Assembly (NCBI RefSeq): GCF_001653235.2 | Contig: NC_035792.1 | Coordinates: 2,046,001-2,110,000 of the forward strand | Reading direction: 5' to 3' | Length of the DNA stretch: 64,000 bases | Source of the DNA: Pochonia chlamydosporia 170 | Taxonomy: Eukaryota; Ascomycota; Sordariomycetes; Hypocreales; Clavicipitaceae | Shown here: positions 38,749 through 51,272 of the stretch, one piece after another | Numbering within the stretch: position 1 is the first letter of the stretch | Layout: every line of letters starts with the position of its first letter | Translations under genes and position numbers: made by a program | The notes under the pieces: generated by a model | The model's input: only the letters and a program-made list of their open reading frames with translations | Told to the model about the DNA's origin: nothing | The model's database searches: none

Positions 38749-39280
38749 CATCTCCGGCTTGGCATACTGGCACCACGATGAGACCCCTTGACCCTATATC
38801 ACCTTGTGTCTCTTTTCTTTGCAAATCTTTGTTTGGTTTGACTAGTTATGCATAGTACTTGGATTTGTTTTGGGAATTGGCGTGCGTAGGATCTGGTGGA
38901 CACACTAGACATTCTAAAAATATGTTGGTTTGTGAACTCTGAGGGCTAGAGGCCGGCGTCTGGATAGCAAATTTTTCCTTACCATATATCATCTACTAGG
39001 ATTTTATGCCGACAATTATCTAGATTTCGCCATTGCTACGTTAATGAAACATCCACTCGTTCACTGGACGCTAAGAAATGGTGCTGTCACAGACGACAGC
39101 ACAAACCAAGCCTTATGGATTTTAAGATTGAACAAATAACTAGACATTTCCAATTACAATAGACGCTAGGACTGCGGATAGAAATACAAATGACAATGTC
39201 GCCTGTTGCCGCTCAAGTGCATTACGTGATATGAAAAGCGCCTTCAGCTGTATCAACACCGTGAAACTCATTTTCTGACC
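38749..39280. other. Convergent 3' gap
   Basis: This lies between the SLC35F6-like and Yippee genes. AT-rich; no gene and no ACCAGAC word seen. Confidence 0.65.
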
Positions 39281-39816
39281 TCAGGTGACGTTGCATAGAA
39301 GCTCTGCTTCGAGGATAAATTTCCCTTCTTTGTACTTTTCAGAGTTCTCGTAGGCTTTGTCGTACTTCCAACCAACGGTTTCCTTGCATTGGCGGCAGGT
39401 AATATCTCGCACAATATGCCTACCAGTTGTCATATTCCGCTCACTGGGATCACCGGCCTCGATGTTCACCACACTGTGAAACAGATACGCCTTGCCATGC
39501 TGTCCGCGGAAGTTCTATGATTATATGTCTGTCAGAAGATACTCATACGCGGCCCCCCGTCTGGAAAGGGGCAACCAAGTGATCAAGCTTGTACCAAAAC
39601 GCCCCAAAATTTGCTAACATGCAATATTCAAAGGCGCTATCTGGTACTTGCCCCCCGTAGTAAATCTCAGATATCAGGGATATTGGAGACCTCATGAAGG
39701 TATAGGGAACTACATACCCGACTGATAATGTCCTCGTGGTTTGCAAGGTGAGCCTTGCACGACTTGCAGCCGTAGATCTTGCTGCTATTTAGATAAGTGT
39801 TGTACGAAAGGCCCAT
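39281..39816 (-). CDS. Yippee family zinc-binding protein
   Basis: A compact 110-residue protein from exons 39718-39816 and 39281-39514. It begins MGLSYNTYLNSSKIYGCKSC and shows the two zinc-binding pairs of the Yippee fold, CKSC and CRQC. Other conserved blocks are HLANHEDIISR, NFRGQHGKAYLFHSV, MTTGRHIVRDI and KETVGWKYDKAYE. The length and near-invariant wording match yippee-like proteins (YPEL; yeast Moh1). The molecular role of the family is poorly known; nuclear and centrosomal links and a GID/CTLH connection are reported for homologues. The 203-bp intron is long for this window and is open in one frame for most of its length. Confidence 0.95.
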
Positions 39817-40261
39817 TTCGCCAGTTGTAGACAGAGTATGGAATTGTAATACGATCGAAATAAAAACCAGGGAGCATTCAAAAGAAGCTGTAGGAGATTC
39901 GTTCTGACGTAAAGATCGGCTTGGGCCGCTGGCCGGGTGAATGGTGAGATGGATACTGCCAGCGGGTTCTACGTCAGAAGTCCGCAGAAGTCCCTAGATG
40001 CCTGCGTATGGAAGACGGCGACCTCTCTGCTTTATCACCGTAGTTAAAGAAAGTATGCGGCACTGAGGATGGCAATCCAGGATGCCACAGAATTGCGCAG
40101 GGTCTTGTGAAAGGACAAAGGACTGGCCGTTGAGGTCGATTAGTGTCAATGGAGTCTGGTAGGGTTGAAGCGGATGCGATCAAGTCTGGTGCTCCCAGCC
40201 TCCATGTCTAGTATGTCCACTGGAGCTTTGGGGCCAACAGCACCAGATGGTCCGTTAATCA

Positions 40262-40323
40262 GTGTCTGGTCTGGTTCCTTGTGGCTGGTGCGGCTGTGCA
40301 ACATTTGAACCAGACTAGATGTG
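40262..40323. repeat. GTCTGGTCTGG and ACCAGACTAG cluster
   Basis: Three copies of the dispersed word in both orientations lie about 450 bp upstream of the Yippee start codon. Confidence 0.85.
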
Positions 40324-40541
40324 CACTCCCACTGGGCTCAAGTGCTGGGACAGGACTGACTCGCTGACTCACTGATATCAGACGTCACGAGGTTCGAGAA
40401 GTTAAGTGGCAACTTTGAATTTTGTTCTTTCCGTCTTTCCCGCTTCGAAACATCAACAGTTTTAGCAAGTCAATATGGAATACAGTCGACCTCGGGGGAT
40501 TCTTCGAAGGTATCTGCAACGGCATCATTACTTCCAGCAAC

Positions 40542-40850
40542 ATGGGCTTCACATTCTGGCTACTGATATTTATAGCGTCTGGTCATTTGTCTCTTACGCA
40601 ATCCACTTATAGGATGCATGTGGCGCCAAGTCTGGCTCCATCGATGAATTCAAGGTCTGACGGGATGACTAACGCACTGGACGCTTGGTATTTGAATGCA
40701 CCCTATCATGATGGGACATTTTTGACCACTGATCACCACTCAGGGTCAAGCCGCATTAGAGTAGACCTGTTCGTCACAACATCCAAGTCATTTATACCTA
40801 GTTCCTCACCTTTATCGACACTTCGTCCAAGTTTCCCGTCTCCTATATAG
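40542..40850 (+). CDS. Doubtful small secreted-protein candidate, 102 aa
   Basis: An ATG at 40542 opens 102 codons that begin with a signal-peptide-like stretch (MGFTFWLLIFIASGHLSLT). There is no recognised domain, the rest is Ser/Thr/Pro-rich, and there are no Cys residues. Chance is quite possible. Support would be expression data or a conserved homologue. Confidence 0.2.
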   Translation: MGFTFWLLIFIASGHLSLTQSTYRMHVAPSLAPSMNSRSDGMTNALDAWYLNAPYHDGTFLTTDHHSGSSRIRVDLFVTTSKSFIPSSSPLSTLRPSFPSPI

Positions 40851-42667
40851 CGAAGTGCCACGTTAGGCTTCTAAACTAGCCCTGGATGCTTTGCGGGTGG
40901 TCCCCTGTAGCTTCAACTTGCTAAGAGTAACCCTGTTCGGCGGGTCTGAAACTGTGATTCCTAGCAAAGCATCAAGTCATGGGAACTTCTACCAATTTCC
41001 TTCTCTTTCGCCAAATACTTTCGTTGTCTTGGATGGCAGCGTGCTATTAGCCGCCATGGCAGCGGAACGGCCACACAGTTGGCTCTTGGCCCTTCCGGGT
41101 GCGATACGTCGCCTTGAAAAGCTGTCGAGGTACTTTCTCCGTTTCTGGCTGGCGCCTACCAACTTGGTGAGGGAGTAAACTTTCGTGTATCAACTGAAAT
41201 TGGCGGCAACAACCTCTCTACGTCATAGTCTCGCCATATGTATTCCCCTCGCCCTAGTACTTTCTAATGTCATTACATACTAATTTGGTTGATGCGTACC
41301 ATTAGATCAAATTTTGCGATGACTCTGAATTCAAATCGGAAACGGTGACCTCATTGTTTTTGGTTAAGATGCGCGGACTGCCGGTGGGGATCTGTGGTGT
41401 AGTTGCTAAATGTATGATCCAACATTTGTCTCAGTCGTAGTCTTAGAAATGAGGACCACTTGGAAGCGGCATCATCACTTTTATGATTGTGTACTTCTTA
41501 GCAATCCTGCATCTAGGGTTACCATAATATGAGTAAGAGAGAGTATGGTGACGGATCTGTTGCTTAGAAACCCGGACAGCTTGATAACAACAGGAACTGA
41601 TTGATGGGACCACGTAAGTCGATAAAATTTCTCTGCACACACCGTGATAAATGATCTGATAATGACATCCGGACGAAGTTGTTCGCCGATATTTCAGATG
41701 ATCCGAAAAGATAAGTACCGGCCAGATGAGCTTCAGGAGCATGTTTGCTATGTGCATATGGTAAAGAGCCAGAGCTCTGGCGAGTATAGCCCTGAAACGG
41801 ATCGCTCCGAGAATACTGGCGAATTGCCCTTCCGGTACTCTGAAGAGAGTAGCTGGTCAGAGTAGAAAGTCATGTAGCCCATCTGCTCGAACACGACTCT
41901 GGGTCTGTCGGTACGGGAGTGTATGTGTACCAGATCCGAAGCCCTCAGCAGCGTAGCCTTTGCTCAGAATCGCAGAACCTTCACCTCTGCCTTGCAGCAA
42001 AGCCATCAAAAACCAGCACAGGCATAAGTGCATTATCAAACCGACCCGGGGGTTATTGCTGGTTAGGTCATGGCTTTTTATGAGAAAGACGAAGCCTCTC
42101 ATAGAATGCTTGAAATTGAAAATAGACTCCGGAAGGCTACCGTCCTGGCAAGGAGTTTGGCTGTTCTTGTCTCAAAGAGGGCCTTCGTACCTGGTTGTAG
42201 CTGACAGTTTCTTATGGAAATCGGGAAATGATGTTGAAAGCATGACGAGGGTTGAACTGTAAATCATTGCGACTATCTAGGTACGTAAGCTGAGTAGAGA
42301 CATGTAGCCTTGGCGTTGTGAGCAACAAACACACTAGTGTTCAACGATGCACGATCTTGTGCCAGATTGTACAAACTATGGCTTGTTGGTCAGCAACGGC
42401 AACATGACAAAGGTTTCACAGTGGAGTCGCGGTAACCGGGCCAAACGACTTGCTTTGCCGTAAAGTAAAGGAATGAAATATAGTCGGTCATGGCTTATCA
42501 GGTAAGAATTGGCGAAACGCCCTTAACAATAAAAATTGCAGCATTATGGAGGGTTATCTTCTAAAAAAACTTGAATAGACAAGGCCTCAAACATCAAAGC
42601 AGTTATCTTCCAGGAACGCCATATAAAAATGCTTGAGGGATAGGGACAATACCACGGACTATCAGCT

Positions 42668-44029
42668 TCATTGCTTCCCTTGTTTCCCCTTGACATCGAG
42701 GTTCTTATCCTGGATGTTATTGAAGTGCCAGATACCTTGCTCCCTGTCTTGCTCCAGCCGTTCCATATCTTTCTGGCTGACCGGGACGCCTTCTATACCT
42801 TTAACAGCCTTTCCTTCTAGAAACATGATGAACCCTCCAACACCAGCCACTGAGCATCCCAGGGCAACAAAGAGGCCTGTGGCCCAACTCGGGCGATTAT
42901 AACGGTTCATACCCCACATGAATCCTGACAAAACGCACTGTAAGAATGTATTTGCTACCATCAACCAGATAACTAGATCCAGTTTCCAAACTTGGGTTGG
43001 TCTGGCTCGCACTCCTGTAAGGGGAGCCTCGGGAATCTTCGTCTCGGGAAATGGGATCGCAGAGCGTGAGGTTGGCTGAAGCTCGTTCCCATTAACGTTG
43101 CGTGGGCCAACAGAGGGTGGCAGTTCTCTCGAGCCTGCCAGTCGAAACCAGCCACGATGAATACCCGCCAGTCGCCGGAGGGCTTCGTGCTTTTTGGCCA
43201 GCCGGTACTGTAGCAGAAAGTATAAATCTCTGAACCGCCAGGGAGCAAGTCCAAACCCGGTGACGCAGAACAGCGCATTGAGAATTTGTGAGTCGATTTC
43301 GATCCAGATGCGTCGTGGTGAGTTGATGTCATTGCAGGTAGGGTGGCACATCGCAGGCGCTGGTTCAGTCCGTTAGTTTACATGTTCGCGCGACTGACTT
43401 GAAGAACTGTTCTTACAGGCATTGCAAAGTAGCAGAAACAGCATTCCACCCCAGGCAACCACGTTCAATCCGTAAATGGTGACCGCAAAACCCACAGGTG
43501 TGAGAATGTAGCTCCAGAACGCAAGAAGGCCAAGCTTTGTCGATTCGCCAAATGAGTGTTTTGGAGGAAAATGATAACCGTTTGGGAATGGGGCTGCCGA
43601 GGCCGGTTCACCTGCGCACTTGGCTATTGTCTGGGTACCCGAGCTGCCATCATGGTTGCTTTCTGTGCGGATTTCTTCGGGTACGGGTTGAATCGGGGTA
43701 GGTTGCGTAGCATCTTCACCCAAAGGGGCTGTTTGCGTTCGAGCGGAACTAAGCGTACCAGAGGTAACTCGAGGGCCAGTCTGCCGTGAGAGAATTGACG
43801 AAGCTATACCACCGGTTGCAGCAAAGAAGCCTTCAGGAAGCTCGGATTGTTCAAAGCTTTGGGATACACGGCGCAGACGTCCGCTGAGGGAAGACGACGC
43901 AGCCGGGCGGTTCGCGACTGCAACCTTTGATCCATCAGAATTGGGAGATTGCGTGAGTTCTATCGGCGAGCCTTGGTCGACGGAGGGAAAAGGCTCGGCC
44001 TCTGTATTGTTGTCTCTGGTGTAGGACAT
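42668..44029 (-). CDS. DUF2985 membrane protein
   Basis: Exons 43417-44029 and 42668-43359 (minus strand) give 434 residues. The N-terminal 150 residues are disordered and Ser/Pro-rich (MSYTRDNNTEAEPF). A first membrane segment follows (LLAFWSYILTPVGFAVTIY, then VVAWGGMLFLLLC). The join across the intron gives LLLCNASPAMCHPTCNDIN and the family hallmark SPRRIWIEIDSQILNALFCV, then GFGLAPWRFRDLYFL. Two more hydrophobic segments lie near residues 350-400 (VIWLMVANTFLQCVLSGFMW, GLFVALGCSVAGVGGFI). The DUF2985 family is widespread in fungi and has no established biochemical role; a plasma-membrane or stress role is unproven. The C-terminus is hydrophilic. Confidence 0.9.
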
Positions 44030-45698
44030 GGTCGCCCTTTCGAGCAAATTTGACGATGCGAATCACCAAATCGAGGCACCAGGAAGTAAACTCACGTCGG
44101 ACCGGCTATGTCGATGGATCGCCAATTAAACTTGCAGGAAGAGCAGATGTCAACTGGCGGAAGAAGTGTTGTGAGGATAAAATAGCTGAACGAATATGAA
44201 GTTTTGGACAAAACTTTGGTGATGGGTATGGCAGGGAAGACAGGGACGCAGTTCGTGTTCCCTGCAGCAGGCTTGCTTAATATGTCAATGGGCGACTGCA
44301 CGCTGTTGGGATAGCACCAGTTGACCTTAATTACTTGGTACCTAGGTAGGTGGTCTTGCAGAGCCTGTACTCCGTACCGGACTAACCGTACATTGTGGGG
44401 CAAAACCGACCCTCACCCCACTCGGCTCTCATTGGCCACATATGTACAGTACCGACAGTAGGTGCTCAAACGGAGATCGTTTCTGCACAGGGGCGAGGAT
44501 TTCCCCACTAACTGTGCCACTTACCAAGTGCTTCTAGATGAGCACTATATACTGCACTCTATCCTTTGAGCGCAATTATCACGTTCGCTCGCTCGGGCCC
44601 TGCCCTTAATTCCCAGGGAAAGTTAGGGACTAAAACTCTATCCTTGCCTGCGGTACTGCGATTATAATTGCCAATCTGGCAGCGCATACGTTGTTCTGCC
44701 GGACTCAGGAAAATCAATTGATAGCCAGGTAATTTACAAGATATTCGTACCCAGTGGGGAAAACTGCCTCCCAAGCAATCCTCATTAGTGTAGAGCCGGT
44801 CATGGTTGCCGGTATCATTTTCCCTCTGGTACTTTGTACCTGCGCTCTTCACCACCTCCCGTGGTACTCGCACAACTCCAGACTCTCGCGCGGTCGAGCC
44901 ATCCGTCGGGGTTCGGAAGTCCTCGTCTGGGACGAGCCTTCAAACGATGCGAGTGAGTTGAGCCAGACAACACCACTTGGGACAATCTAGTCGTTTGTGC
45001 AACAGATACACGGTAGCTCTGTCTGGTGCCATGGCAGCATCAACGTCAAGCAAATACACCTAGATACTTACCCAGCAGTCACCAATCTTCCCACGAAATT
45101 GCCTTCTCCTGGGTGCTGAGCTACCAACGTACCCACAGAATTCTTTATGGTTCAGATATGTCGGGAATGCCGTTTAACCAGCTCACTGGATGTTCGAGAG
45201 TCGAGACCCATGGCTTGGCAGTCAGTTCGTCTGTCTGGCTCATCTTGGAGTAAGCTTTCCTCAGAAATAAGCCACTCGATGGCCCTGGTTCACTGGTCTG
45301 TGCCCCGAGGGCTGGCTGGAACCTTCAATCCATTACTGTACTTTTATCCGTGCAGAACGCCCGAACGCAGCGGAGATTATGGAATGCACCGACTCATGAA
45401 TGCCCGAAGGTGGCCCAACTGAAGGTTGATGTCCAGTTGTTAGGCCCGCAGCAGGTGGGGTGTGTGATCGTGCATACATCTATCAAGCCATTGGGCGATG
45501 TCTGGTTTCGTCTGGTCCCAGTGCCGTCAATTGAAGGCGGTCTGGTGGGACTGGAACCAACCCCCACAAAAATAGCAAGAACTCTGCCTGAGAGAATCTT
45601 CACCCGTTTTACGAAGGAAAACACAGCAATATAGCCGCTACACCAACAGGGCAATTTGCATCCGTTGTTGCGACAAGGCAAACCGCCCAGAATCGAGG
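44030..45698. promoter_or_regulatory. Divergent 5' region of the DUF2985 gene and SEN15
   Basis: About 1.7 kb with no gene. GTCTGGT words lie near 45019, 45500, 45511 and 45540, plus TACTCCGTA near 44369. A pol III-like box pair (45541-45640, minus strand) was examined and rejected as a tRNA. Confidence 0.6.
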
Positions 45699-46121
45699 AT
45701 GGAGTCCAAGCAAGATCAGCATTCTCTCGCCACAAATTGGGTTTCACACGCGGTCCTTCAAAACCTTGCAGACCAACATGACTGGACTTGCTTAGAGCTC
45801 CATGAAGGACCAGATCAACCTCGACCTATCATCAAAGGTCTGCCACCAAAGCGGCTGTATTTGCACCCCGACGATCAAATTGCTGCTCTCGCTCACGAAG
45901 AAGCCACCGGGGAGAAGCTGCTCAACACCCCCGAGTTCGAATGGGTCTTGGCCGTGCATATCAGTGAGACTTGGTCTCTCGGCAAGTTCTCGGCTGTTTT
46001 CGACACAATCTCTAATACCAGTGCGCAACAAAAGAGAATAGTGCTGGCAACAGTTCACAACGATTCCACAGTGGTTTACTATGTAATGCACGAAGGATTG
46101 GTCAAACCTCGTCAAAATTGA
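45699..46121 (+). CDS. SEN15: tRNA-splicing endonuclease subunit Sen15
   Basis: A structural subunit of the SEN endonuclease that removes introns from pre-tRNA. It is a single exon of 140 residues. The Sen15 fold is recognisable: an N-terminal helix (WVSHAVLQNLADQHDW), the strand CLELHEGPDQPRPIIKGLPP, PEFEWVLAVHISETWSLGKF, and the closing QKRIVLATVHNDSTVVYYVMHEGLV. It lacks a catalytic triad, as expected for Sen15. The length is typical. It converges on the alcohol dehydrogenase gene with only 45 bp between the stop codons, so the two 3' UTRs must overlap. Confidence 0.9.
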   Translation: MESKQDQHSLATNWVSHAVLQNLADQHDWTCLELHEGPDQPRPIIKGLPPKRLYLHPDDQIAALAHEEATGEKLLNTPEFEWVLAVHISETWSLGKFSAVFDTISNTSAQQKRIVLATVHNDSTVVYYVMHEGLVKPRQN

Positions 46122-46166
46122 AGTTTTACTGGCAGCTATCCCTTTACCGCTTCATCTTCTTGCCAC

Positions 46167-47693
46167 TATGGGCGAAAAATTACCTTCTGGACCTTCATCT
46201 TATCAAATAGGTCGTATCCTTCCACAGCATCGGCCAGCGACATGACGTGATCGAACATGAACCTGAATTTGCAATTGCACTGGTCAGCCTTGTCGTCACA
46301 CCCGCTTTCGATCCAGCGTTGGCTTCATAAGAACGCGCTCACCACATGAGGAGGGGACTTGTTGGGTGTAAATATTGAACTTACTCCAATTGGTGCTGCT
46401 TCTGCTCCAAGACTTTCAGGGCTTCTGGGAAAACATGACGAACCGGGCACCGGCCCATCTGGAGGCGAACATTTTTTCTGTACAGTGGTTAGACCTCGCC
46501 GCTCGCATTACTCCCAGTATCAACAAGGCAAGATTGGTCTTACCCGTATGCCTCATTTCCGGACCAAGGGATCTACAATAAATTGTTTCTTAGCAACGCA
46601 TCAGAACCAGGCTTACAGTTGGTCGCATACCTCCGCATTGTGGACTCCTATGCTGCTTATGACCCCAAATGGGCGCACGAGGTCGAATGCAGTCCTCAAG
46701 GCCGCACTGTGACCTACTGCCTCAACAATCATGTCTGCTCCACGGCCGTCTGTTGCTTCCATGACACGCTGTCGCATCCCCTCTGCATCTTCCTTGAAGT
46801 TCAGTGGTTTGCCACCCAGCCGTTCAGCGACTTCCAGTCGACTTTGAACCCCGTCTACTGCGAATAGGTGACGAGGTTGAAGGTGCGACGCACATGCTAT
46901 GGCGCAGAGACCAACGGGACCACAACCGACGACGACAATGGTAGACTGCGTTACGTCTATGGTTGGAGACAGCTCTACTGCATTCTTTACTCCAAAATAT
47001 CCCGTAGGGAAGATATCAGCCATCAGGAGCAAAGCTAGGTCGGATATAGTTCCTGGCGCTTTAAAACAAGTGCTGTCTGCGTGCGGCACTCGCACGAACT
47101 CGGCCTGGCCCCCATCTAGTCCGACAGAGCCAAAAAGTAAACTGTGGTCACAGCGGGCTGTGAAGCCTCTTTGGCAATAGAAACAATTCCCACTGTAACG
47201 TGACGTGTGAGCAAAATTGCCGTGCATTAAGTACTTCTAGGTCATGGGGTTCTCAGATAAACCTATGCTTGAGAAAACGTACCATGATACTGTGAAAGGA
47301 GCTACTACCTTGTCACCAACATCAAGCGTACGCACATCGGATCCGACCTCAGTCACGGTACCGGTGAACTCGTGGCCCATGATGAACCCACTGTCTGACT
47401 TCTGATGCCCGCGGTAAACGTGTAGCTCTCTTGGGTAGAGTATAGTCAGGCATAAGTCTTGGTGACATAGGAGGGCAAATATGGACGTTGACTCACGAGC
47501 CGCACAACGCAGTGGCATGTACTTTTAGAACAACGTCCCTACTGTCTTGCACTGCATTCTTGGTCAATTGCTTGAATTTAACACCCAAGACCGAAACGTG
47601 CAAACACTCACCTCGAGGGACTGGACGATCACGGACGGCAACTTGGTGTGGACCGTCGAATACGACTGCCTTCATAGTCTTAGGGTTACTCAT
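46167..47693 (-). CDS. Zinc-dependent alcohol dehydrogenase (MDR superfamily)
   Basis: A medium-chain dehydrogenase/reductase of about 354 residues in seven minus-strand exons: 47612-47693, 47497-47551, 47283-47429, 46631-47192, 46544-46572, 46385-46477 and 46167-46262. Catalytic-zinc residues are seen in LCGSELHVYRGHQ and MGHEFTG. The structural-zinc lobe CGNCFYCQRGFTARC has all four Cys. The Rossmann motif is VVGCGPVGLCA. Later blocks are GRGADMIVEAVG and SSIGVHN. The start could be Met1 (47693) or Met7. One caution: by the coordinates exon 7 is 96 bp, whereas the expected ending (FDKMKVQKVIF) needs 97 bp, so one base near 46200 decides whether the C-terminus is complete. Substrate unknown; the wording resembles fungal formaldehyde/threonine-type dehydrogenases. 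Confidence 0.87.
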
Positions 47694-48685
47694 ACTTGGA
47701 GGGTTTGCGAGCACTGTTGTCAGAGTAGGGTTTCGTTCTATCAATGATAGAGTAGTAGCCAGAATGCAAATTGAACTTGGAAAATGATGAATTGGTTGCA
47801 CCAGCCAGTGTGCCAATGGAGGGGTCCGGTTGCGGCGTTCATTCACCTCGGCTCATAAGTGGGGTTTGTGATGTCGTTTGAAAAGCACATATTGTCAAAT
47901 GAAGCCTAAAATCTCCTAGGGGAGAAGACTGCTATCATTGAAACATGTGGTTTTGACTGAGTAGAGTTGGTCTAGAGACTTATTGAACTGTGAATCTTCA
48001 CCGCCTAGGATGCTCCGGTCAACCCAAATAAGAAGATAATGCCACCAACTCTGTGGACCATACATAGCGTGGCCTAACAGTTTTCCCTGCTCATGCCGCT
48101 GCAGAGTAGCAAGGCAGGCTGGCAGGATAAGGTATTGATGGGCTGCCCAGTTGCCTGGGTTAGAGTAATCGTCAGATTCGAGCAACCCTTTGTGAGGAGT
48201 AGCGATCTTTAATACAGTCTGGTTCCAGCATAGCAACTCCTCGAGTTAGTGAGGAAACTAGCAACGGCAACGGAGTAGAAATTGAACGCTGTGCCACAAG
48301 GTTGAGCCAACTCGACTGAGCCGCGAAGCTCACAAACAGGTCGAAGGTGACCATATTCAACCAGGCCGAGGAAAAACGTGCGATAAGCATCGGCCCAGTC
48401 AAGGCAGGAACCAATACATGTATGGACACCAGTTTAGTATCCACGAGAATTCTCCACGTTTAGCAAACGATGGAGGCACACCGTGCTTGCGGGCAAGTCC
48501 TCTAGTGCTCATTTGTGTCCTGAAATGAGACTTCAAATGTTGTCAGAGGCTGTCAATGTTAGTGAAGGAAGTCTCTACCCATTTGGCGCAAAAACGACTT
48601 TCAGAATCCATTGATGCCAACGCCCAACATCCTTGGAGAGCCTACGGAGACAAGAGGAGCTCCCATCTTGCAATCCGCCATGCAA

Positions 48686-48703
48686 AAAAAAAAAAAAAAA
48701 AGT
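48686..48703 (+). repeat. Poly-A tract, 18 bp
   Basis: A homopolymer in the gene-free region, similar to the one at 7590-7607. Confidence 0.9.
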
Positions 48704-51272
48704 TGGCATTAACTGTGCTCGCTGACGCATGATGAAATGAGCCTGTGCACACATGTTCTGAAATTTTACATATGCGTACACTTGTAGTATCTTTGCTATC
48801 GAAGTTCAATGGGCCTCAATTTTTTTTTTGGGGTGTGGGGGGCCAAAGATAATTATTTTCCCGAAGATACTGGTACAGTATCGGGGAGTGCATTGTGTGC
48901 TTGTGGTCTGGAATCTTGCTTGACCTGGGGAGGGAACTAAGTTCGGGCATCCTCCGCTCGCCTTTCCACAGGTGGTCCATCAGAGGTGGGTCGGCAATGA
49001 TGGGAGGCGGGGGGTCAAGGTGCGGCTGATGAAGGTCCATGTCCAGTGAAACCCATCCTCACCCGAGAAGTTTCCATGCAAGTCCGAAGTCGCCAACTGC
49101 GTAGTGTAAATAAAGCCTGCAATTGGCGCAAAAAGGACGGCGAGCACGAGTTTCCTCTCCGACCAACATCCCGTTGTTGGTGGCTATCCGAAATGCGCGA
49201 TTGTGGGAGAAATCCTGACATGTTTAGAATCCCCAAACCCTGGCTCAGTTCCAGGTGAAGTGTCAAGCTGTTGTCGACCATTTTCAATAACGTCTAGTTT
49301 GTGCATGTTGGCTGGCTAGTACTGCCCCAGGCTCCTACGGCACCACCGTACCTGGCGCACGCAACCTGGCCAAAACGTTCAATGTTGTGAGTTGTGGACA
49401 CAAATACCAGACCTTAAGGAGCAACATTGAGGCAAGGGCCCTGGTTATTAGCGTCGCCACCACATCTTCGAATAATGCCCCGAAGATTCAACATGTCAGC
49501 AGCAATTCCTTCCAATGAAGCATCAGACACGCTCACTGTGTCGAGCACACTGCCGGCTGCTTACTATTAGGCAAAGCGAAGGCACAACTTGTAACTGTCC
49601 GGCGCAATCGCTTGCTTTGGATGAGCTGTGTTGGAAGACTTTATGGCAACCACCTGGTGCTTTCTTCGGAATGGACTCTGGACCTAACTCACTCCCAGGC
49701 TCAAATCCAGGTGCTGTGAGAAGTTGGGATGACTGTATACAGAATATCACGCCAAGTTAGGTTCAACCGTAGGGGAACCTAGGAGGATCACACTACTCCT
49801 CCTGACGACTTGAACAAACATGGGCAAAACAGGAATCATTAGAAAACAGACTCCGAACAACAGCACCTAGGTACTTTGTCCAACACCTGAAGGTGGAGAA
49901 GGCTGAGATCCCTTCTTGCCAGCTAAGCTCTGCGTTTTCAAACACACTAATTATGGTAATGTCTGCCGCTTGATTATTACCCAACATTTGAAACCGTCTG
50001 CAAAGTCCATGTCTGGTTGAATTCGCCCGCCTGCTGGCTTAGTGCTTTGGAGACCAGACGGGCGGGTCCTCTTGGGCCATTCACTGTAAGTTGCATGTGG
50101 CATTCATGACTGGCGGAACGCGAAAGCCATTAGCAGACTACCAGACATATGTAGAATTTTAGACATGGACTGTCAGTTGCTCATGAGAAAGGCGAGATCA
50201 TTGAAACAAACCACTGTGCTGTAAGCCAAGTAACAACTTGCATCGCCTGTAGATTTGTATTTGCTAGCTAAGCCACAATGCCTCATCGCAAACGTAGTTG
50301 GAAGTAACCAGGGGAATGAACCACGGGAAGCCATTACACTGTTGTTATCTACCAGGCCTACCTAGGCACTTAGACAAGGTATCTGCCTCCACAAGTCTTC
50401 GCTCTGGCCGGATGCTAATAATAATTCACTCACTGCCTGCCCGTGCCTTACTGTAACAGCCAGGGCATGTCAACTTGGGTACGTGCACCTGTGTGCCTAG
50501 GATCATTTCCTGTGCCTTCAATGGCCCATGGGCAGGGAATCCAGGGGTATCGTACGTAATCTGCCCAATTTGAAGTGTTGGCGACGTGTGACGTGTTATC
50601 CATGGCACCTGGGACTCTGGCAGCGAAAAACGCCGAACATGCACCTGCTTTGTGGCCAGGCGTGTAAGGGAGTTCCAGCCTCCTGCTTGTGGAACACACC
50701 TGGCGCGTTCCAAATGTCGGCTGGGGTTGGGTCCAGTCGGGGAGGGGGGCAGATTCATGTTCAATGTTGACCCGTGCCATGTTCAGTACCTTTCTGCAGA
50801 CTGAATTCGTCCGACTCGACCTTGGACCACTGACCACGTTCATCAATGTCGCAATTATATTGTAGTGAGTGAGCCTTGTTGAGCCACCTAGTGTTCCATC
50901 TTGTTACCAGGCCTCTTGTGCTATTTGGCATGGGAAGAAGGCTCCGTCCTTGAAAGCCCAGATACTTGCTCAGAATGCCAGCGGCAGCAGATCCGGCAAG
51001 GCGGCCAAAAACCTAGGCCGAACCACAAGACTAATCTTGACCAACGAGATGGACTCTGTTCCGAGCCAGTGTCGTACCCCGGTCATTGGTTCATCTCCCG
51101 TGCTTCCGCCGTCAGGCGTTGTGGAGGCTTATGGGCCTGGCCCGACATGGAGTTGGCAGGATAATCCCGTACCGGCAGATTGGGGCTTAGATGCCCTCCT
51201 TGGTTAGAGCCTCCCATGACCCCAGAGAGCAATGCCCAGGCTCCATCCATACAAGTAATAATGACATCTTGA

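Larger units (their letters stand above)
39817..42667. other. 2.85-kb region without a convincing gene
   Basis: This is the upstream side of the Yippee gene and the downstream side of the DUF2985 gene. The Yippee-proximal part has several ACCAGAC/GTCTGGT copies (near 40152, 40188, 40263, 40268, 40311). The middle contains a possible small secreted-protein frame (40542-40850). From about 41200 the sequence becomes AT-richer with no sustained frame. Confidence 0.6.

Noticed and set aside
45541..45640. Possible tRNA or tRNA-derived element on the minus strand, with A-box-like TGGTGTAGCGG and B-box-like GGTTCCAGTCC
   Set aside because: The T stem has a mismatch and the acceptor and anticodon arms do not pair in any register I tried, with or without an intron. 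At best a decayed pol III element.
48172..48444. 90-codon hydrophobic open frame on the minus strand
   Set aside because: It starts with GTG, not ATG, and has no family similarity.
49689..49712. B-box-like GGCTCAAATCC on the plus strand
   Set aside because: The box deviates from consensus and no matching A box or cloverleaf was found upstream.
50448..50846. 132-codon open frame on the minus strand in the 7-kb gap
   Set aside because: No recognisable domain, no conserved splice partner, and composition like its surroundings.
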